A DNA stretch of 44,242 nt from an uncultured Lachnospiraceae bacterium (GTDB lineage Bacteria > Bacillota > Clostridia > Lachnospirales > Lachnospiraceae), in assembly GCA_910578115.1 (NCBI GenBank), contig CAJTPO010000030.1:11049-55290 (forward strand), read 5' to 3'. Shown here piece by piece: positions 15,836 through 24,363 of this stretch. Position 1 is the first letter of the stretch; each line of letters begins with the position of its first letter. The notes below the pieces were generated by a model. That model had not been told where the DNA came from, made no database searches, and saw only the letters and a list, made by a program, of their open reading frames with translations. The position numbers and the translations under genes were made by a program.

Positions 15836-16915
15836 ATGAAATTCCCAAAATTTTTGCAGGAAAAAGGAACCATAGCATTTGTTGCGCCATCATTCGGCTG
15901 CGCCATAGAACCCTACAAAAGCGGATTTGAAAATGCCCAGAAGAAATGGCGGGAACAGGGATATTCACTGGAGTTTGGGCCAAATTGCCAGGCATCTGAC
16001 GGTGTGGGGATCAGCAGTTCGCCGGAGAGCTGCGGCAGAGAATTGACGGAATATTACTGTAACAAAACAAGCGATTGCATAATTTCCTGCGGCGGCGGCG
16101 AGTTGATGTGTGAGATTTTGGATTATGTAAACTTCGATGAGATAAAAAATGCAGTTCCGAAATGGTATATGGGGTATTCGGATAACACAAATATGACATT
16201 GCTTCTGGCTACGCTGTGCGATACAGCTGCTATTTATGGTCCATGTGCCGCTGCTTTTGGTATGGAGCCACAACATGCGTCTCTGGAAGATGCCATGAGG
16301 CTTCTTAGAGGGCAGAAACTGACCATGCAGGGATATGACAAGTGGGAGCGGGAATCGTTAAAGGATGAGGAACATCCTTATGAGCCTTACAATTTGACGG
16401 AAACATCTGTTATAAAATATATTCTGCCGAATGGAAGGACGAATATAGAAAGTCTTGCAACAGAAAATAATTTGTATGAAGCAAATGTTATTGAATTTAG
16501 CGGCAGATTGCTGGGCGGCTGTATGGACTGTCTTGTCAATCTGACCGGCACGAAATACGATAAGGTTGTCGAGTTCACAGAGCGATACAGGGAAGATGGA
16601 ATCGTATGGTTCCTGGAAGCCTGTGACATGAATTTAATGAGTATAAGACGTGCCATGTGGCAGATGGAACATGCAGGATGGTTTCGTCATTGTAAAGGCT
16701 TCCTGATCGGCAGGCCACGTTGCGGTATGGGGGTAGAAGAATTCGGTATCGACCGTTATCAGGCAGTGTATGAGATGCTGCGGCAGTATCGTGTACCAGT
16801 GATGATGGATCTTGATATTGGACATCTTCCGCCGATGATACCGCTGATCTGCGGCAGTATGGCCAGAGTCGTCAGCGACGGTACGACCTACAGGGTAGAA
16901 ATGGAACTGCGATAA
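15836..16915 (+). CDS. LD-carboxypeptidase / MccF-like S66 serine peptidase
   Basis: 359 residues. The S66 fold is recognised from GTIAFVAPSFGC at the N-terminus, IISCGGGELMCEIL, GYSDNTNMTL with nucleophile Ser115, FLEACD with Glu261, IGRPRCG, and DLDIGHLPPMIPL with His330, giving the Ser-Glu-His triad. S66 enzymes either trim the L,D bond of murein tetrapeptides during wall recycling (LdcA) or cleave microcin C-type antibiotics (MccF). There is no signal peptide, so it acts in the cytoplasm. The length (359, against about 300 for LdcA) leans to the MccF-like side, but this is uncertain. AAAGGAGGAG lies 6 bases before the ATG. It stands alone as a transcription unit. Confidence 0.88.
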   Translation: MKFPKFLQEKGTIAFVAPSFGCAIEPYKSGFENAQKKWREQGYSLEFGPNCQASDGVGISSSPESCGRELTEYYCNKTSDCIISCGGGELMCEILDYVNFDEIKNAVPKWYMGYSDNTNMTLLLATLCDTAAIYGPCAAAFGMEPQHASLEDAMRLLRGQKLTMQGYDKWERESLKDEEHPYEPYNLTETSVIKYILPNGRTNIESLATENNLYEANVIEFSGRLLGGCMDCLVNLTGTKYDKVVEFTERYREDGIVWFLEACDMNLMSIRRAMWQMEHAGWFRHCKGFLIGRPRCGMGVEEFGIDRYQAVYEMLRQYRVPVMMDLDIGHLPPMIPLICGSMARVVSDGTTYRVEMELR

Positions 16916-17053
16916 TAACGGATGAAATTCTGTAAAGCACTGTGAAACTCTGTAACCGTGTCTCTTACTCTTTTTTTCTTGAGGGCTCGTGTCAGGACAG
17001 ATATAGGATAAATATGGGATAAAATATATAGATTGAGGAAAGGATGGAAGGTT

Positions 17054-17227
17054 ATGATACCAAAAGACCCTGTTATGTTATTAAGTTTTATCAATTTAAA
17101 ATTGCGGGATTTCTATGATGATCTCGGTGCACTCTGTGATGATCTGGATGTTGACCGGCAGGAGATAGAAAATAAACTGGCCGTTATTGATTATTGCTAT
17201 AATAGTGAGAAAAATCAATTTGTTTAG
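17054..17227 (+). CDS. DUF4250 domain-containing small protein
   Basis: 57 residues beginning MIPKDPVMLLSFINLKLRDF and containing DLGALCDDLDVDRQEIENKL, followed by IDYCYNSEKNQFV; this is the DUF4250 pattern from end to end. An earlier in-frame ATG exists at 17033, but GGAAGG sits directly before the ATG at 17054 and the family starts at MIPKDP. Function unknown; the acidic helical sequence suggests a small soluble regulator. It ends 20 bases before the ASKHA gene, suggesting an operon. Confidence 0.88.
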   Translation: MIPKDPVMLLSFINLKLRDFYDDLGALCDDLDVDRQEIENKLAVIDYCYNSEKNQFV

Positions 17228-17247
17228 TCATAGGAGATCCATATAGA

Positions 17248-18933
17248 ATGGAAAGAAGTTCAAAAGAAGTAAAAATTACAATCGTTCTGGATAACGGAAA
17301 AACAACTGGGCTGCCTGAGAGAAAGAAGGAGTGCAGTATTACTGTGACACATGATTCTTCGGTGACGCTCATGTCAACTCTGTTGAAAAACGGATTACTG
17401 GAGGGGAGCTTCTGCGGCGGAAGAGGAGATTGTGGCAGATGCCGCGTACAATTCATTGAAGGTGTTATGATACCGACAATGCTGGAAAGAAGCGTGATGA
17501 CGGCAGATGAGCTTCGGCAGGGATATCGCCTGGCATGTTTGGCCAGGCCAAAGGACGATTGTGTCATCAGGCTGGCGTTCGCGGAAGAGAAGAAAATTGC
17601 CATTATTTCTAATATGATAGATATGCCGGAAAATAATGACCAGTTAAGTCAGCGAAATATGCAGTCAATAAATCAAACAACGAGTGTTTTGAGTACAGAC
17701 GTTATGAAAGAAAGCGCAGTTACTGGCACAGATGTTATAGAAAAGAAGCCGAATTGTGAGGAAAAAGCTTCTGCACAAGGAAGGATAACTGCCGTAACGG
17801 AAGGCCTGATCGCAGTTGATCTTGGAACCACCACGATAGCCATGCAGCTTATGGAGGTTAATAACGGCCGTATTCTTGACACGTATTGTGCCATGAATCC
17901 TCAAAGGCGTTATGGTTCAGATGTCCTTTCCCGGATCAGGGCATCCTGTGACGGGCATCGTGAAGAACTGCGGCAGTTGGTTATGTCAGTATTAGAAGAA
18001 GGTGTTATGCAATTTGAAAGAAGTGGTACAGCCATCCGGGGGATGTGTATTGCAGGCAATACGACCATGACACATCTGCTTATGGGATATGATGTGTTAT
18101 CTTTGGGAAGCAGCCCATTTATACCAGTGGATATCGGTTTGCAGCTATACGAGGACTCAGAGTGGGATTTTGCGGTATGGATAGCACCTGGTATCAGTGC
18201 ATTTGTGGGTGGCGACATTGTGGCGGGACTGTATGTACTTAAGATGCTTCCGGATGCCAGACGGATAGACTGTCATGGTCAACACGAAAGTTTAGCGTTA
18301 GGGGAAGAAGTCACAGATTTAAGTGCCCGGCTTTTAATCGACCTGGGAACAAATGGAGAGATGGCGATCACAGACGGCAGACGCATGATTGTTACAGCGA
18401 CGGCGGCGGGTCCGGCTTTTGAAGGGGGAGCCGGAGCAGGCATCGTGGGCAGCGATATGATCGCTAATGCTGCGGAGCTGTTAGAAAGAGGGATTCTGGA
18501 TGAGACGGGGCTGCTGGAGGAACCCTGGTTTTCGGAAGGTATTTGTACAGGAGAACCGGCGGTAAGGCTGTATAATAAAGATATTAGAGACTTACAGATG
18601 GCAAAGGCGGCAGTGCGTGCCGGCGTTGAGGTTCTGTGGAAGAGAATGGGACAGCCCAGGATAGGGCAGGTGTATCTCGCCGGAGGATTCGGCTGTTATC
18701 TGGATGTGGAAGCTGCTTTCAGGATCGGATTGCTGCCCGTAACTATGCGGGACAGGATAACTGCAGTGGGGAATACCTCTTTGGCCGGTGCATATCATAT
18801 CGGACGTGATTTATTGAGCGGAAGCATGGATAAAGAAACGCTGGAAAACCGGCTGTCATTTATTGAAAGTATTAATCTGGCAGAACAGGAAGAATTTGAA
18901 GCTCTGTATGTGAAATATATGGATTTCCGGTAA
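17248..18933 (+). CDS. [2Fe-2S] ferredoxin-ASKHA protein (RACo-like, DUF4445)
   Basis: 561 residues. The N-terminal ferredoxin domain has CGGRGDCGRC with Cys56, Cys62 and Cys65 plus Cys97 in YRLACLARP, the plant-type [2Fe-2S] set. A variable linker of about 80 residues follows (105-185). The C-terminal ASKHA (actin-like ATPase) domain starts GLIAVDLGTTTIAMQL and has IAGNTTMTHLLMG, LIDLGTNGEMAI, AGPAFEGGAG and VYLAGGFGCYL. RACo proteins use ATP to drive electrons onto oxidised corrinoid proteins and reactivate methyltransferases. No corrinoid protein or methyltransferase gene is visible in this window, so the target is unknown. Thirteen bases before the ATG is GGAG. Confidence 0.88.
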   Translation: MERSSKEVKITIVLDNGKTTGLPERKKECSITVTHDSSVTLMSTLLKNGLLEGSFCGGRGDCGRCRVQFIEGVMIPTMLERSVMTADELRQGYRLACLARPKDDCVIRLAFAEEKKIAIISNMIDMPENNDQLSQRNMQSINQTTSVLSTDVMKESAVTGTDVIEKKPNCEEKASAQGRITAVTEGLIAVDLGTTTIAMQLMEVNNGRILDTYCAMNPQRRYGSDVLSRIRASCDGHREELRQLVMSVLEEGVMQFERSGTAIRGMCIAGNTTMTHLLMGYDVLSLGSSPFIPVDIGLQLYEDSEWDFAVWIAPGISAFVGGDIVAGLYVLKMLPDARRIDCHGQHESLALGEEVTDLSARLLIDLGTNGEMAITDGRRMIVTATAAGPAFEGGAGAGIVGSDMIANAAELLERGILDETGLLEEPWFSEGICTGEPAVRLYNKDIRDLQMAKAAVRAGVEVLWKRMGQPRIGQVYLAGGFGCYLDVEAAFRIGLLPVTMRDRITAVGNTSLAGAYHIGRDLLSGSMDKETLENRLSFIESINLAEQEEFEALYVKYMDFR

Positions 18934-19250
18934 ACAAATGATATGATAGAAAGGTTACAGTTGTTATGGACATGGAAAGATTATAGAAAGATTATAGATA
19001 GAAAGACTATAGTTAAAAAGGTTATATGCAGGATAGGCCGTGTAAACTGTTGCGACTGAAGAAAAATACAGAAGAAAAGCGATTTAAGGATAGATTAAGG
19101 TTTACGCGGTTTTTGTTTAAGAAACAGATGGTATCCTTATTACAAAAGTAGGGCGGAAAACAGTTGTAATAGATTGACTTCGGTAAATTAAAGAACAATG
19201 GAGACTAAAAAGTGAATACCTGTAAAATTTAGGGGGGGGGGTAAACAGGT
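18934..19250. other. Gap before the DUF975 gene: short repeats and hairpins
   Basis: 18955-19020 is built of degenerate AAAGATTATAG-like units. A possible terminator pairs CCGTGTAAAC (19038-19047) with GTTTACGCGG (19100-19109) before five T, but the loop is large (52 bases). No gene is apparent. Confidence 0.4.
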
Positions 19251-19252
19251 AT
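19216..19252 (+). promoter_or_regulatory. Poly-G tract and hairpin at the DUF975 start
   Basis: Ten G in a row (19232-19241) end nine bases before the ATG at 19251 and are the only possible ribosome site apart from ACAGG. ATACCTGT (19216-19223) and ACAGGTAT (19245-19252) form a perfect 8-bp stem enclosing the G tract and covering the first bases of the start codon. Length changes in the tract would alter both spacing and structure. Confidence 0.55.
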
Positions 19253-20123
19253 GTGGACAAGAAGAGAACTGAAACTGCAGGCGAAAGAAGCCCTGCAGAG
19301 GAATTACTGGAAGAGTGTGCTGGTGGCACTGGTTTTAATGGTACTGGGGGGGAACTGGATTGGCAGTGTATTTTCCTCTGCATCCGGGGTGCCGGCTAAA
19401 GTGAGCTCAGCTGTGGTGGAGGAAGCATCCATGGCAGATGAGGATATGAGTGGAAACATTGGCGGAAGCGAAAATCTGGCAACGATTATTTTAATGGAAG
19501 ATGATACGCCGGAGATTACCTATAATAAAAATACAGATGATATAGATGAGACAGAGGAGATTATGGGATTCATTATCGGATTTATCATTATGCTTGTTAT
19601 TTTTTTGATTGTATTCCTGATAATGACTGCAATTATACTGATATATGAAATCCTGCTTGTTTTTCCTTTGATCGTGGGAGCGGGTCGGTTTATGTTAAAG
19701 AGCCTGGATGGCCGGGCAGAGGTAAAAGATATGGCTTACGGTTTTGATCATTCTTACAGAAATGTTGTGAAGACCATGTTCCATACGCAGTTATCCATAT
19801 TTTTATGGGCACTGTTATTTTTAATTCCCGGTATTTATAAGCAGTATCAATACCGGATGGTGGAATATATTCTGGCAGAGCATCCGGATATGCCTTATAA
19901 AGAGGTGATGCAGATGAGCAGGGATATGATGAATGGCCATAAGTGGAATGCGTTTGTGTTGGATCTGTCCTTTATTCTGTGGGAGATGCTTGGCGTATTG
20001 ACCTGCGGACTGGTGCATATTTTCTATGTGGCACCGTATCAATGTCTGACCAATGCGGCACTGTACCGCAGACTCTGTGCAATACGGGACGGACAGATCG
20101 CGGCCGAAGTCCAGCAGATATAG
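19251..20123 (+). CDS. DUF975 family integral membrane protein
   Basis: 290 residues. It begins MWTRRELKLQAKEALQRNYW, the DUF975 N-terminus, followed by a helix (24-42), an acidic extracellular loop (about 55-100), a long hydrophobic pair IMGFIIGFIIMLVIFLIVFL to LLVFPLIVGAG (about 103-145), GFDHSYRNVVKTMF, a helix ending FLIPGIYKQYQYRMVEYILA, and a last helix after GHKWNAFVLDLSF. The family is widespread in Firmicutes with unknown function. The large acidic insert between helices 1 and 2 is variable in the family. A poly-G tract with a hairpin precedes the start, and a second run of seven G (19346-19352) lies inside the gene near codon 33. Confidence 0.88.
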   Translation: MWTRRELKLQAKEALQRNYWKSVLVALVLMVLGGNWIGSVFSSASGVPAKVSSAVVEEASMADEDMSGNIGGSENLATIILMEDDTPEITYNKNTDDIDETEEIMGFIIGFIIMLVIFLIVFLIMTAIILIYEILLVFPLIVGAGRFMLKSLDGRAEVKDMAYGFDHSYRNVVKTMFHTQLSIFLWALLFLIPGIYKQYQYRMVEYILAEHPDMPYKEVMQMSRDMMNGHKWNAFVLDLSFILWEMLGVLTCGLVHIFYVAPYQCLTNAALYRRLCAIRDGQIAAEVQQI

Positions 20124-20149
20124 AACATGTGATATGTAAAGTTGTTATT

Positions 20150-20302
20150 TATATAAAAGCAATAATTATGCAAGAGTAATAACTATATAAAAGCATAAAT
20201 TATGTAAAAGTAATAATTATGTGAAAGCATAAATTATGCAGGAGTATTAGTTATGTAAAAGCACAAACTATGCAGCAGTATTAATTATATAAGAGCATGA
20301 AT
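20150..20302 (+). repeat. Nine imperfect 17-bp tandem repeats
   Basis: Units of exactly 17 bases run without gaps from 20150 to 20302, alternating two types: TATATAAAAGCATAAAT-like and TATGTAAAAGTAATAAT-like, which gives an apparent 34-base period. Drift between units is mostly single-base. 17 is not a multiple of three and stops are frequent, so they are not coding. They start 26 bases after the DUF975 stop. Confidence 0.85.
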
Positions 20303-20331
20303 GACAGTACAGGTATGTGCATGGCAGGCTG

Positions 20332-20466
20332 CAAAGTCAAAGACCCCGCAGCAAGCTGACGGGGCATCAAAATTCCAGCGCAGCAGGCGCGGGGTCTTTG
20401 ACCCTCGCGGCAGTCGCCAAATATCCATGCAAGCATGGCTACTTGGCTCATTGCTTCGCGGGAATA
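20332..20466 (-). repeat. 135-bp dispersed repeat, copy B (inverted relative to A)
   Basis: Reverse complement of copy A at 15372-15507 with about nine differences. Here the internal palindrome is intact: GTCAAAGACCCCGC (20336-20349) and GCGGGGTCTTTGAC (20389-20402) are perfect 14-bp inverted arms around a 39-base centre, like a miniature transposon or REP-type foldback element. It ends 25 bases before the response-regulator start. Confidence 0.82.
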
Positions 20467-20491
20467 AAGAATACAAAGAGGAGCGGCGAAC

Positions 20492-21196
20492 ATGGGATAC
20501 AGGATTTTGATCGCAGACGATGAGGCGGAGATCAGGGATCTCCTTCGTCTGTATCTGGAAAAGGACGGGTATGAAGTGCTGGAGGCAGCTGACGGTCTGG
20601 AGACGATGGAACGGGTAAAGAAGGAGAAACCGGATCTGCTGGTTCTGGATATTATGATGCCGGGACTGGATGGGTACCGTGTGTTACGTAATGTGAGGGA
20701 GAACAGTAATATTCCGGTCATCATGCTGTCGGCTAAAGGGACGAACACGGATAAGATATTGGGGCTTGATCTGGGTGCGGATGATTATATTACGAAACCT
20801 TTTGAACCATTGGAGGCGGTAGCCAGAGTGAACTCTAACATTCGCCGTTTTTATTCGCTGGGAGCGGGAGCCGACAAGGGTAAAAAGGTGAAGGAGCTGC
20901 GGGCGGGAGATCTGTGCCTCGATCCGGAGGCATGTCTTGTATACCGCGGGGAGGAAGTGATAGAGCTGACATCTATTGAATTTAAGATCCTGCGGCTTTT
21001 TATGGAGGAACCGGGTAAGGTGTTTACCAAGCAGCAGATCTATGAGAATGCCTGGGGTGATGAGTATATGGCATCCGACAACAGCGTGATGGTTGGCATC
21101 TCGAAGCTGCGGACGAAGCTGGAGCATAATGGTAAGGAGTACATCAAGACAATTAGAGGGCTGGGATACCGCCTGGAGAAGGACGAGAGGTTATAA
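20492..21196 (+). CDS. OmpR/PhoB-family response regulator
   Basis: 234 residues. The receiver domain has acidic pocket ADDE, phosphoacceptor Asp53 in LLVLDIMMPGLDGY, and Lys102 in ITKPFEP. A linker at about 122-135 leads to the C-terminal winged helix with LTSIEFKILRLFMEEPGKVF, the recognition helix SDNSVMVGISKLRTKLE and the wing KTIRGLGYRLEK. It activates or represses target promoters after phosphorylation by the kinase that follows 6 bases later. AGGAGCGG precedes the ATG. The upstream region is occupied by repeat copy B and the 17-bp array, so the promoter must lie in or beyond them. Confidence 0.95.
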   Translation: MGYRILIADDEAEIRDLLRLYLEKDGYEVLEAADGLETMERVKKEKPDLLVLDIMMPGLDGYRVLRNVRENSNIPVIMLSAKGTNTDKILGLDLGADDYITKPFEPLEAVARVNSNIRRFYSLGAGADKGKKVKELRAGDLCLDPEACLVYRGEEVIELTSIEFKILRLFMEEPGKVFTKQQIYENAWGDEYMASDNSVMVGISKLRTKLEHNGKEYIKTIRGLGYRLEKDERL

Positions 21197-21202
21197 GGAC
21201 AT

Positions 21203-22369
21203 ATGGGAAATAACGGCAGAGCAGGTACAAAGAGGTCTCTCAGATGGTTCCTGATCAAAAGATTCCTGTTTGTCATGTTCTTTATCTACGCCAGCGAAGA
21301 AGCAATCGGATTTCTCTATCAGAAACTGGCCACGGAAACGGAAGATATTTTATCCGTGCTTCAGATTTCAATCAGTGGCGGCGGGAATCCGATTTCTTTT
21401 GCATTGCAGACGTTATTATATTCTCTGGCGACACTTCTTCCGGGGACGATATCCGGCTATATACAGGGAAGTATCAGCAAACTGATGGGAGATTCGCTGC
21501 GGATTGCGGTAACTTCACCACTGTTTACCGGCAGATGGGGAGTGGCTTTGCGGATCATAGTGATCGTGGTGGTGCTGGTGATATTGTTGATCAGCCTGCT
21601 GCCCTGGATGATCGGTGCATTCTATTACTATTATGTAGTGACTAAGAAAGTCAACGAACTGATAGAAGAGGAAAAGGCACAGCAGCTGGCCTATGACCGG
21701 CAAAGAAATCTGCTGTTATCTGATATAGCACATGATATAAAGACACCGCTCACAACATTGTGCGGCTACAGCAAGGCACTGTCTGACGGCGTAGTGAAAG
21801 AGGAAGAGAAGCGGCAGGAATATCTGGCGGCCATTTACAATAAATCCATGAGGATGAATGAGCTGATCACACTGTTATTTGAGTATGTGAAAATGGACAG
21901 CAGCGGTTTTGAACTGCACAGGGAGGCAGGCGATCTGGGAGAGCTTGTCAGAGAATGTACGGCAGCGGTATATACTGACTTCGAGGAGAAAAATATATCA
22001 CTTGTTATAGATATCTCGGAAGAGTCTATGCCCTGTCTGGTGGACAAGGTTCAGATGGCGCGTGCCGTTACAAATTTACTTAATAATGCCGTCCGTTATG
22101 GAAAGGAAGGCGGCAAGGCGCTGGTACGGCTGGAGGACTATTGTTTTACGGTGGCGGATGATGGTATGGCCATTGACAGAGAGTTTGCGGAACATATTTT
22201 TGAACCGTTCAGCAGGGCGGACAAGGCACGGTGTACGGCAGGCGGCAGTGGGCTGGGACTCAGCATTGCCCATAAGATTGTACAGATGCATGATGGGGAA
22301 CTTTGTGTTAAACTGGATTATGGGCAGGGATACACGAAGGCATTTCAGATCTGGATGCCGTCAAGGTAA
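21203..22369 (+). CDS. Sensor histidine kinase (HisKA/HATPase_c)
   Basis: 388 residues. Two or more membrane segments occur in the first 145 residues (20-40, 66-82 and the strong one at about 116-145, ending YYYYVVTKK). The dimerisation box is LLSDIAHDIKTPLTTLCGYS with His177. The ATPase domain has MARAVTNLLNNAVRYG (N box), VADDGMAI (G1) and GSGLGLSIAHKIVQMHDGEL (G2). There is no HAMP or PAS domain, so the signal is probably sensed at or within the membrane. It should phosphorylate the preceding regulator. The layout resembles VanS/VncS-type kinases. The signal is unknown. Confidence 0.94.
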   Translation: MGNNGRAGTKRSLRWFLIKRFLFVMFFIYASEEAIGFLYQKLATETEDILSVLQISISGGGNPISFALQTLLYSLATLLPGTISGYIQGSISKLMGDSLRIAVTSPLFTGRWGVALRIIVIVVVLVILLISLLPWMIGAFYYYYVVTKKVNELIEEEKAQQLAYDRQRNLLLSDIAHDIKTPLTTLCGYSKALSDGVVKEEEKRQEYLAAIYNKSMRMNELITLLFEYVKMDSSGFELHREAGDLGELVRECTAAVYTDFEEKNISLVIDISEESMPCLVDKVQMARAVTNLLNNAVRYGKEGGKALVRLEDYCFTVADDGMAIDREFAEHIFEPFSRADKARCTAGGSGLGLSIAHKIVQMHDGELCVKLDYGQGYTKAFQIWMPSR

Positions 22370-22500
22370 TTTTAAGTATGGAGTATGGGGATAACCAGTT
22401 GGTAGTCTGCATACTGTCCCATTAACATATATATTCCTTATAAATGATATAAATCAGGTAGCATAAAAGCGTCTGTAATCGTGAAATAAGCAACAGTGTC

Positions 22501-23250
22501 ATGAGGTGTAAAGAGGCGGCGTGCTACAGATTTGCGGAAGAAATGAGGATGGTGTGTGGGATGTGTGGTAAGAAAAGCATTTGGCCTGGAAAAGTAATAA
22601 GAACATGTATTATTTTGATGGCAGCATTATTGCTGTGTGGGGCAGCGGTTATGAGCGACAGACTTTCAGCGAAGGCGGCCGGTGAGATGGAGGACAGCAG
22701 GAAGATTGCCATTACGTTTGATGACGGGCCACATCCTTACTATACCGAACAGCTTTTGGATGGTTTGCAGGAGCGGGGTGTAAAGGCGACTTTTTTTGTG
22801 ACGGGGATGCATGCGGAGCAGTATCCGGAGCTGATTTGCCGTATGTCGGAGGAAGGCCACCTGATCGGTAATCACACATACAGCCATATGCAGCTGAGCA
22901 GCAGCAACAGTGACAGCTTTAAGGAAGAATTGATCCAGACCAATGAAGTGATCGAAGAGCTGACGGGGCAGGAGGTACAGTATGTGCGGCCGCCTTACGG
23001 CACATGGGATAAGAAGTTCGAGAAGGAACTTAATATGTTCCCTGTATTGTGGACTGTTGATCCGCTGGACTGGTGCAGCGATAATGTGGCCGGTATTGTG
23101 CATAAGGTAACATCGAAGGTGAAAGAAAACGCCATTATTCTGATGCATGATGAGTACAAATCCACAGTGACGGCGGCGCTGCAGGTCATTGATGAATTGA
23201 CGGAAGAAGGGTATGAGTTTGTGACAGTGGATGAGCTGTTGTTTGACTGA
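22501..23250 (+). CDS. Polysaccharide deacetylase (NodB domain)
   Basis: 249 residues from the first ATG. The NodB motifs are clear: AITFDDGPHPYYTEQLLDGL (motif 1, metal Asp and catalytic Asp), GHLIGNHTYSHMQL (motif 2, two metal His), VQYVRPPYGTWD (motif 3), VDPLDW and ILMHD (motif 5). A hydrophobic signal segment, TCIILMAALLLCGAAVM, is followed by a probable cleavage region near SAKA, so the enzyme is exported or membrane-anchored. It removes acetyl groups from peptidoglycan or a surface polysaccharide, which often gives lysozyme resistance. Neither the ATG at 22501 nor later in-frame ATGs has a perfect ribosome site; 22549, with GGAAG 8 bases upstream, is the best. It follows the two-component genes by 130 bases. 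Confidence 0.93.
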   Translation: MRCKEAACYRFAEEMRMVCGMCGKKSIWPGKVIRTCIILMAALLLCGAAVMSDRLSAKAAGEMEDSRKIAITFDDGPHPYYTEQLLDGLQERGVKATFFVTGMHAEQYPELICRMSEEGHLIGNHTYSHMQLSSSNSDSFKEELIQTNEVIEELTGQEVQYVRPPYGTWDKKFEKELNMFPVLWTVDPLDWCSDNVAGIVHKVTSKVKENAIILMHDEYKSTVTAALQVIDELTEEGYEFVTVDELLFD

Positions 23251-23340
23251 TCTGAGTGTCTCACGCAAAGGAAAACCGTGCTGTGTGGTTCGGACAGAGT
23301 TGAGAGCAATGCAGCACAGAAATGGAGTGAATAATAAGTT

Positions 23341-24129
23341 ATGGATAATAATACGATCATGAAAATTGCTCTTCAGCAGTCGGCCTATGACTGCTGTTGT
23401 GCACCGGAGGATTTTTTGTCAACGCGCAGTAATGTGCATGTGTCGGCGGCGTCCGACCGGGCCAGAAGATATCTTGAACTGCCACATATCTGCAACCTGG
23501 TGTCTTATGGTACGAATATTGTGGTCACGGGCCGGGAGGATCTGCTTCCGGAGATTGCGCGTCTGATTGATCGTGTGTCTGCGATCGAGAACTGTTTCGA
23601 GACACCGGGAATATATCCTTTGAACAGGATACTGGAGAGAGTGGGGGCGCAGATCTGCTTTATGGCGGATTATTTCCTTCCGGATATCGATGCGGTATTT
23701 CGTTATGATCAGGGTTGTAACGGAGACCTGGAAATTAGAATGATGGAGGCGGATGAATTTTCAGCATTGTACCTTCCGGAGTGGAAAAATGCCTTGTGCG
23801 CGGATCGAAAACATCTGGACAGGCTGGGGGCAGGAGCTTTTCATAATGGAAAGCTGGTGGGTCTGGCCGGCTGTTCAGCGGATTGCGATACCATGTGGCA
23901 GATCGGTGTGGATGTTCTGCCGGAATACAGAAGACAGGGGATTGCGTCGGCACTCACGAACAGACTTGCCAGAGAGACTTTTGAACGCGGTTTTGTTCCG
24001 TTTTACTGTGCCGCCTGGTCTAATGTGAAATCCGTCAGAAATGCGATCCGGAGCGGTTTCCGTCCTGGCTGGGTGGAAGCGACGGCAAAAAGTGATACTT
24101 ATATCGAAAATATGATGAAGAAGGGGTAG
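23341..24129 (+). CDS. GNAT family N-acetyltransferase
   Basis: 262 residues. The C-terminal half is a GNAT domain: GAGAFHNGKLVGLAGCSADC, the acetyl-CoA loop VDVLPEYRRQGIASALTNRL (near 188-207), and WSNVKSVRNAIRSGFRPGW. The N-terminal 110 residues are a separate part containing ICNLVSYGTNIVVTGREDLL, found with GNAT domains of this type in Clostridia. The acceptor cannot be predicted. GGAGTG lies about 12 bases before the ATG. It stands 90 bases after the deacetylase and may be co-transcribed. Confidence 0.9.
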   Translation: MDNNTIMKIALQQSAYDCCCAPEDFLSTRSNVHVSAASDRARRYLELPHICNLVSYGTNIVVTGREDLLPEIARLIDRVSAIENCFETPGIYPLNRILERVGAQICFMADYFLPDIDAVFRYDQGCNGDLEIRMMEADEFSALYLPEWKNALCADRKHLDRLGAGAFHNGKLVGLAGCSADCDTMWQIGVDVLPEYRRQGIASALTNRLARETFERGFVPFYCAAWSNVKSVRNAIRSGFRPGWVEATAKSDTYIENMMKKG

Positions 24130-24252
24130 AGGCTTCCTTCTTCCTTTTTTTGTCCATTGATACAGTTCACGACCTGACCGGCCGCAGACTGTAACGCATC
24201 CAAAATAATAGCTGTTCCTTGCGATAAAGATTAAAAAGGGCTAAAGTGGAAG

Positions 24253-24281
24253 TTGCGGTTTCCGACATAAAATGGTATGAT
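24253..24281 (+). promoter_or_regulatory. Promoter of rarA
   Basis: TTGCGG (24253-24258), 17-base spacer, TATGAT (24276-24281), with TG one base before the -10 (extended -10). It lies about 80 bases before the rarA start. Confidence 0.6.
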
Positions 24282-24363
24282 AGAAAGCAATATGTGCCCT
24301 AAAATCAGGCATTTAAGCACTAACCACAACATATAGATACAGACAGGATATGGGACCTATATT

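Noticed and set aside
19038..19114. Strong terminator before DUF975
   Set aside because: The 10-bp arms pair with one G-T pair and five T follow, but the 52-base loop makes it doubtful, so it is only mentioned within the gap entry.
20150..20302. CRISPR array
   Set aside because: The units are contiguous 17-bp tandem repeats with no spacers, and no cas genes are present.
20281..20748. Frames over repeat copy B that look like a conserved small protein
   Set aside because: The similar peptide around copy A (15295-15513) arises from translating the same repeat; the repeat is a folding DNA/RNA element, not a gene.
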